Source: an uncultured Janibacter sp.
GTDB taxonomy: Bacteria; Actinomycetota; Actinomycetes; Actinomycetales; Dermatophilaceae
Direction of reading: 5' to 3'
Assembly: GCA_946222495.1 (NCBI GenBank)
Contig: CAMICF010000006.1
Coordinates: forward strand, 1-31,802
Length of the DNA stretch: 31,802 nucleotides
Part shown: positions 27,413 to 31,802 of the stretch, in pieces
Position numbering within the stretch: the stretch's first letter is position 1
Layout: every line of letters begins with the position of its first letter
The notes under the pieces: model-generated
Told to the model about the DNA's origin: nothing
Databases searched by the model: none
Seen by the model: only the letters and a program-made list of their open reading frames with translations
Program-made: the position numbers and the translations under genes

Positions 27413-29500
27413 ATGGCCGACAGCACCGATGCCCCCACCCCTGCCGCCGAGGCGAACCGCCCGGAGCGCGACCGTCCGTGGGTGATGCGCACCTACGCCG
27501 GGCACTCCAGCGCCGCGGCCTCCAACGAGCTGTACCGGCGCAACCTCGCCAAGGGGCAGACCGGCCTGTCGGTGGCCTTCGACCTGCCCACGCAGACCGG
27601 CTACGACCCCGACCACGTGCTCAGCCGCGGCGAGGTCGGCAAGGTCGGCGTGCCGATCAGCCACATCGGTGACATGCGCCAGCTCTTCGACCAGATCCCG
27701 CTCGGCGAGATGAACACGTCGATGACGATCAACGCCGTCGCGATGTACATGCTCGCGATGTACCAGGTCGCCGCCGAGGAGCAGGCCGAGGCCGCGGGGG
27801 AGGACCCCGCCGCCGTGCGTGCCCGCCTCGCCGGCACGACGCAGAACGACATCATCAAGGAGTACCTGAGCCGCGGGACCTACGTCTTCCCGCCCGGGCC
27901 CTCGATGCGTCTCATCACCGACATGGTGACCTACACGGTCAACGAGATCCCCAAGTGGAACCCGATCAACATCTGCAGCTACCACCTGCAGGAGGCCGGG
28001 GCGACGCCCGTCCAGGAGATCGCCTACTCCATGTCGACCGCGCTCGCCGTCCTCGACGCAGTGCGTGACTCCGGCCGGGTGCCGGAGGAGGAGTTCGGCC
28101 GGGTCGTCGCCCGGATCTCCTTCTTCGTCAACGCGGGTGTCCGCTTCGTCGAGGAGATGTGCAAGATGCGCGCCTTCGTCGAGCTGTGGGACGAGATCTG
28201 CCGGGAGCGCTACGGCGTCACCGACGCCAAGCAGCGCCGCTTCCGCTACGGGGTCCAGGTCAACAGCCTCGGCCTCACCGAGGCGCAGCCGGAGAACAAC
28301 GTCCAGCGCATCGTCCTCGAGATGCTGGCCGTCACCCTGAGCAAGGACGCCCGCGCCCGCGCCGTGCAGCTGCCGGCCTGGAACGAGGCACTCGGCCTCC
28401 CGCGCCCGTGGGACCAGCAGTGGGCGCTGCGCCTCCAGCAGGTCCTCGCCTTCGAGTCCGACCTCCTCGAGCACGACGACCTCTTCGCCGGCTCGCCCGT
28501 CGTGGAGAAGAAGGTCGCCGAGCTCGTCGACGGCGCCAAGGCCGAGATCGAGCGCATCCAGGAGATGGGCGGCGCGGTCCCGGCCGTCGAGTCGGGGTAC
28601 ATGAAGAACGCCCTCGTCGCGAGCCACTCCCTTCGTCGTCAGCGGATCGAGGCCGGCGAGGACATCGTCGTCGGCGTCAACAAGTTCGAGACGACCGAGC
28701 CCAACCCGCTCACCGCCGACCTCGACACCGCCATCCAGACCGTCGACGCGGACGTCGAGGCCAAGGCCGTCGAGGCGATCCGGGCCTGGCGCTCCGAGCG
28801 CGACGCCGACCCCAAGGACGCCGCTGCCGCGGCCGACTCGCTCACCCGGCTCAAGGAGGTCGCCGAGACCGAGGACAACCTCTTCGAGGCCTCCCTCGAG
28901 TGCGCCCGGGCCGGCGTCACCGTCGGTGAGTGGGCGCAGGCGCTGCGCGAGGTCTTCGGCGAGTTCCGCGCCCCGACCGGGGTCTCCGGCTCCGTGGGTG
29001 TCGCCGACGGCGGCGGCTCCGAGCTCACGGCCGTGCGCCAGCGGGTCAGCGACACGGGGGAGGAGCTCGGCGAAAAGCTGCGCGTCCTCGTCGGCAAGCC
29101 CGGTCTCGACGGTCACTCCAACGGCGCCGAGCAGATCGCCGTGCGGGCCCGTGACGCCGGATTCGAGGTCGTCTACCAGGGCATCCGCCTCACGCCCGAC
29201 CAGATCGTCTCCGCCGCGGTCGCCGAGGACGTCCACCTCGTCGGCGTCTCGATCCTCTCCGGGTCGCACATGGAGCTCGTGCCCGACGTGATCGAGGGCC
29301 TCAAGGCCCAGGGCGCCGGTGACATCCCCGTCATCGTCGGTGGGATCATCCCCGAGTCCGACGCGTCCCGCCTCAAGGAGATGGGCGTCGCGGAGGTCTT
29401 CACGCCCAAGGACTTCGGCCTCAACGACATCATGGGGCGCATCCTCGACATCATCCGCGAGCAGCGCGGCCTGGCCCCGCTCGAGACCGTCGACGCGTGA
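27413..29500 (+). CDS. meaA: Adenosylcobalamin-dependent acyl-CoA mutase MeaA (ethylmalonyl-CoA mutase type)
   Basis: A single-chain B12 mutase of 695 residues. The N-terminal barrel carries RTYAGHSSAAASNELYRRNL, GLSVAFDLPTQTGYDPDH and EMNTSMTINAVAM, which match MeaA/ethylmalonyl-CoA mutase more than methylmalonyl-CoA mutase (whose motif is QYAGFST). The C-terminal cobalamin domain has DGHSNG with D566 and H568 (base-off/His-on motif), then GVSILSGSHMELV and VIVGGIIP. Ethylmalonyl-CoA mutase serves acetyl-CoA assimilation; in Streptomyces the gene is called meaA. The partner crotonyl-CoA carboxylase/reductase is not in the window. ATG 27413 is chosen because homology starts soon after and a TACCTT box stands six bases upstream. 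The next gene overlaps its stop (GTGA). Confidence 0.9.
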   Translation: MADSTDAPTPAAEANRPERDRPWVMRTYAGHSSAAASNELYRRNLAKGQTGLSVAFDLPTQTGYDPDHVLSRGEVGKVGVPISHIGDMRQLFDQIPLGEMNTSMTINAVAMYMLAMYQVAAEEQAEAAGEDPAAVRARLAGTTQNDIIKEYLSRGTYVFPPGPSMRLITDMVTYTVNEIPKWNPINICSYHLQEAGATPVQEIAYSMSTALAVLDAVRDSGRVPEEEFGRVVARISFFVNAGVRFVEEMCKMRAFVELWDEICRERYGVTDAKQRRFRYGVQVNSLGLTEAQPENNVQRIVLEMLAVTLSKDARARAVQLPAWNEALGLPRPWDQQWALRLQQVLAFESDLLEHDDLFAGSPVVEKKVAELVDGAKAEIERIQEMGGAVPAVESGYMKNALVASHSLRRQRIEAGEDIVVGVNKFETTEPNPLTADLDTAIQTVDADVEAKAVEAIRAWRSERDADPKDAAAAADSLTRLKEVAETEDNLFEASLECARAGVTVGEWAQALREVFGEFRAPTGVSGSVGVADGGGSELTAVRQRVSDTGEELGEKLRVLVGKPGLDGHSNGAEQIAVRARDAGFEVVYQGIRLTPDQIVSAAVAEDVHLVGVSILSGSHMELVPDVIEGLKAQGAGDIPVIVGGIIPESDASRLKEMGVAEVFTPKDFGLNDIMGRILDIIREQRGLAPLETVDA

Positions 29501-29784
29501 GCCGTGCCGGGGACCGTCCGACGAAGGGGGCGGCCCGGCCGCCCTCGTGGGTGGCCGCGGCCGTCGCCTTCCCCCTGGCGCTGCTCGCGTGGGTGGCCCT
29601 GGCGATCGGGCTGACGCTGGCGCTGAGCGACTTCGTCCTCGGCGCGGCCATCGCGCTCGCCGTGCTCGGCGTGATCGGGTTCCTGCTCCCCCTCGCCGGC
29701 GGCCCGCGCAGCCGCGGCGCCGGGATCGGCACGCTGCTCACGCTCATCCCGTGCGCGCTCACGCTGGTCCTCAGCCTGGTGTGA
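29497..29784 (+). CDS. Small hydrophobic membrane protein, unknown
   Basis: A 95-residue protein with a basic N-terminus (SRAGDRPTKGAARPP) and three hydrophobic stretches at about residues 18-38, 42-64 and 72-93. No family recognised. The GTG start overlaps the meaA stop (GTGA), so it is translated with meaA. Codon use is typical of the window, with G or C in nearly every third position, which supports it being real. The heptamer CGAAGGG stands near its start. Confidence 0.6.
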   Translation: MSRAGDRPTKGAARPPSWVAAAVAFPLALLAWVALAIGLTLALSDFVLGAAIALAVLGVIGFLLPLAGGPRSRGAGIGTLLTLIPCALTLVLSLV

Positions 29785-29849
29785 CCCCTTCGTGCTGGGT
29801 CGAGGTCCCGGCGAGCGCTTGGACTCACCCGGCGACCTCTCACCGGGCC

Positions 29850-29855
29850 TAGCAT
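29850..29855 (+). promoter_or_regulatory. -10 box of a probable leaderless promoter
   Basis: TAGCAT ends six bases before the GTG at 29862, with GCAGTG between and no ribosome binding site. Confidence 0.4.
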
Positions 29856-29861
29856 GCAGTG

Positions 29862-30179
29862 GTGGCCCTCCACTGTCCCGCGACCCTGCTCGTCGCACCG
29901 GCTCCCGTCGGTGCGAAGGGTGTCGCCGCCCTCGCCGAGTCGCTCGCCGAGGAGCGGGTGCTCGGCGTCGTGGGCGCCCCCGGCGACGAGGCCGCACGAC
30001 GAGTCGCCGAGATCCTTGACGTCCCGCTCGAGGACGAGCCCGGCCTGGCGGCGGCGCAGCACCCGGACCCGGCTGTGCTCGGGGAGATCGCGGACCTGCA
30101 CCGGGGCGAGACGGTCGTGGTCCTGACGCCGCCCGCCGAGGTGGGAGCGGCTCCCTTCACCCGCCTCGAGCTGGACTGA
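29862..30179 (+). CDS. Small hypothetical protein, possibly a degenerate histidine-phosphatase fold
   Basis: A 105-residue soluble protein. Segments ATLLVAPAPVGAKGVAALAESL, VVGAPGDEAARRVAEILDVPLEDEPGL and IADLHRGETVVVLTP resemble the order of a phosphoglycerate-mutase-type protein (the RHG strand, the 'SxxxRAxxTA' helix, and the 'hxgetvlvVsHg' strand), yet the catalytic RHG and the second His are missing. It may be a catalytically dead relative, or unrelated. GTG 29859 and GTG 29862 are both possible starts; the second fits the spacing from TAGCAT. Its 3' end overlaps the convergent pseudogene by 23 bases. Confidence 0.55.
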   Translation: MALHCPATLLVAPAPVGAKGVAALAESLAEERVLGVVGAPGDEAARRVAEILDVPLEDEPGLAAAQHPDPAVLGEIADLHRGETVVVLTPPAEVGAAPFTRLELD

Positions 30180-31586
30180 CGTCCGCCTGGTCGGAGCGAC
30201 CACGCGCGATCCTGCCCCGGACCAGGCCGAGCAGGGCGACCGCCGCGACGACGGTCCACGCGGTGGCCAACCCCCAGAGGCCCCACCCGATGTCGGGTGC
30301 CCACAGCCGCAGCTGCTCGGAGGAGTGGCCGAGGAGTCCGGGCGCGGCCAGCCCGAGGCTGACCAGCGGCACGGCGAGGACGAGCGCGACGAGACGGCGT
30401 CGTCGGCCCGGGCGGCGCAGGAGGACGATGGCGACCGCCAGCCCGAGCACGGCCAGACCGAGGATGACGAAGGGCGCCGCCGCCAGCGTCGGGTCGCTGC
30501 CCGCACCCACCGGTTCCGCGCCGGCCTCGATCCGCGCGACGTCCTGGGCGATGACGGCCAGGGACGGGGCCCGCGCCTCGCTGTAGCTGTTCGCGAGCAC
30601 CACGACGGCCACGTCGCGCTCGGGCAGGAGCAGCACGTGCGCGAAGTAGCCCGGCGTGGCGCCCGTGTGGTGGATCATCCGTTCACCGTCGAGCTGCCCG
30701 ACGCGCCAACCCTGCCCCTACCGATCGCCGGAACCGGTGTCGACCGACCCGGCGTGCATGGCTGCGAGGGCGTCGTCGTCGATCCCGTGACCGCCCAGTT
30801 GCGCGCGGGCCCACGCCGTCGCGCCATCGAGGTCGGCGCCGAGGTAGCCGTAGGGGGTGCCGGAGGCGTCGTAGTCGGAGGCGAAGGTCACGGCCCGGCC
30901 CAGGACCTGCCGGTGCCCCGGTGGTAGGGCCTCGGCCTCGCCGGGCGTGGCCAGGAGGTCGACGCCCGCGCTGCGCGCGACCGCGCTCACCTGCCGGGCG
31001 AAGCCTCCCCGGCCGACCTCCTCGACGACGGCGCCGAGCAGGAGGTAGTTGAGGTCGCTGTACTCGTACCCGGAGCCGGGGCGACCCGTCAGGGTGACGT
31101 CGCCGAGCCCGCGGGCCTGCCGGGCCACCGCGCCGGGCTCGTTGTCGAAGCGGTCGGCGTGAGCGAGACCGTCGTCGGTGGACAGCCCGGAGGTGTGCGT
31201 CAGCAGCTGCTCGACCGTGATGGAGTCAGCCCGCTCGTCGGGGATCCCGTGATCGGCGAGGAGGTCGCCCAGCCGGTCGTCGAGGTCGAGCCTTCCCCGG
31301 TCGACGAGGTCGTGCACGGTGGCGGCCGTGAAGGACTTCGACACCGACCCCAGGAGGAAGGGTGTCGAGGCATCCACGGGGGCTCCGTCGCCGTCCTCGC
31401 CGAGGGTCCACGACCGGTGGCCTCCGGCGGCCGGGACGACCGCCACGGCCATCCCCGGGATGCCCTCGTCCTCCGCCACGCGCTCGAGGTGAGCGCGGAC
31501 CGGGTCCTCGGGGGCCGCCCCCGCGCCAGATGCCCCGAGGAGGAGCCGAGTGCCGTGAGGAGGGCCAGCGACGTGGTGCGGCTCAT
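30157..31586 (-). pseudogene. Serine hydrolase (beta-lactamase class C / PBP4* family) with frameshift and in-frame amber stop
   Basis: When repaired this is a protein of about 476 residues: signal peptide MSRTTSLALLTALG plus LLLGASGAGAA, a serine hydrolase domain with SVSK (nucleophile and lysine) in LGSVSKSFTAA, a YSDLNYLLLG segment in place of the usual YxN, HTGATPGY (the KTG-like box), and three C-terminal membrane helices. Two lesions break it. Near 31546 the reading frame changes between ALG and LLLG, as if one base is missing. At 30718-30720 an in-frame TAG stands before GQGWRVG, where relatives have tyrosine (YGLGW), so TAC-to-TAG is likely. Both sides of the TAG stay in one frame. 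Sequencing error is the alternative. An AAAACT box lies six bases before the ATG at 31586. Confidence 0.82.
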
Positions 31587-31641
31587 GGGCCCAGTTTTTC
31601 CCGGCCAGCTCGATGGGGCGATGGGGCGGCCCACAGGGGAG

Positions 31642-31663
31642 GAAGGGGGGTCTGCCCCCCTTC
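31642..31663 (-). terminator. Terminator after nucS
   Basis: GAAGGGGGG and CCCCCCTTC, a perfect 9-bp stem around TCTG, begin four bases after the nucS stop on the minus strand. The stem arms again use the GAAGGGG element. Confidence 0.75.
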
Positions 31664-31666
31664 GGG

Positions 31667-31802
31667 TCAGAAGAGGCGGTGCATGCTCGTGTCGATGCCC
31701 TTGAGCTCGTCGTAGTCGAGGGTGACGCAGCGGATGCCGCGGTCCTCGGCGAGGGTGCGCGCCTGCGGCTTGATGACCTGCGCGGCGAAGACACCGGTGA
31801 CC
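31667..31802 (-). CDS. nucS: Endonuclease NucS (EndoMS), C-terminal 45 residues only
   Basis: The 3' end of a minus-strand gene that runs beyond the window. The visible residues read VTGVFAAQVIKPQARTLAED, then RGIRCVTLDYDELKGI, then DTSMHRLF and a TGA stop at 31667-31669. This fits the C-terminus of NucS, the mismatch endonuclease of actinobacteria and archaea that lack MutS/MutL. KPQAR-LAEDRGI-CVTLDYD is the conserved end of the nuclease domain, and the closing HRLF fits the beta-clamp-binding peptide known for actinobacterial NucS. The frame has one odd base at the window edge. In M. tuberculosis nucS (Rv1321) also lies in this neighbourhood. It is easily overlooked because it has no start codon in the window. 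Confidence 0.88.
   Translation of the reverse strand, partial: VTGVFAAQVIKPQARTLAEDRGIRCVTLDYDELKGIDTSMHRLF

Noticed and set aside
27377..29269. 630-codon minus-strand open frame opposite meaA
   Set aside because: Antisense shadow of meaA with no motif or start signal.
30718..31794. Single 358-residue gene for the N-terminal part of the serine hydrolase starting at 31794
   Set aside because: Its first 75 or so residues run antisense through the nucS end and terminator and look random; the true start is ATG 31586 in another frame, joined by a frameshift.
1..31802. Search for a novel defence system, prophage or mobile element
   Set aside because: No integrase, transposase, recombinase, toxin-antitoxin pair or restriction gene was seen; gene order is a conserved housekeeping block with a few added metabolic and membrane genes.

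Overview
The window is about 70% GC, has densely packed genes and uses GTG starts often. Its gene order is the conserved actinobacterial block argS-lysA-hom-thrC-thrB-rho-rpmE-prfA-prmC-sua5-(glyA)-wecA-atp operon-DUF2550-cobalamin adenosyltransferase, ending in nucS, as I recall it from Mycobacterium and relatives. Rho with a long Asn/Gly/Arg/Asp-rich insertion, NucS-type mismatch repair and MeaA all fit Actinobacteria. Codon use and short spacers suggest a Micrococcales member such as an Intrasporangiaceae/Janibacter-like genus, but that placement is inference.

Layout. (1) 1-54: minus-strand tRNA-Arg(CCG), cut by the window edge and divergent from argS. (2) 152-6646: argS, lysA, hom, thrC, thrB, overlapping or spaced by a few bases; they make charged Arg, lysine and threonine. 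(3) 6647-8946: a leader and rho. (4) 9034-9633: a convergent GNAT acetyltransferase sharing a terminator with rho. (5) 9828-12091: rpmE, prfA and prmC (ribosomal protein L31, release factor 1 and its methylase). (6) 12215-15490: sua5-type tRNA-modification enzyme, glyA and a WecA-like polyprenyl-phosphate sugar-1-phosphate transferase. (7) 15491-24543: the ATP synthase genes in the order atpI-like, atpZ-like, B, E, F, H, A, G, D, then a terminator, a TM2 protein, a DUF2752 protein, and only then atpC. (8) 24552-29784: DUF2550, minus-strand cob(I)alamin adenosyltransferase, a STAS protein, a polytopic acyltransferase-like protein, the B12-dependent mutase MeaA and a small membrane protein. (9) 29862-31802: a small unknown protein, a broken serine-hydrolase gene, and the 3' end of nucS.

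Main points beyond ordinary annotation. (a) A heptamer CCCTTCG/CGAAGGG occurs about 36 times by eye, several-fold above a composition estimate; it forces uncommon codons (CTT, GAA, GGG) inside genes and forms stem arms of terminators, a layout like DNA-uptake or other genome-wide signal sequences. (b) Many genes have an xAxxxT -10-like box 6-8 bases before the start codon, as in leaderless transcripts. (c) The ATP synthase has several departures: the promoter -10 sits in the loop of an 11-bp inverted repeat, a strong hairpin lies between atpA and atpG, the delta subunit has an ungapped internal 90-residue duplication, alpha has a tail, and epsilon lacks its C-terminal domain and is encoded apart from atpD. 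(d) The serine-hydrolase gene carries an apparent frameshift and an in-frame amber codon. I saw no CRISPR array, prophage, insertion sequence or obvious defence system.
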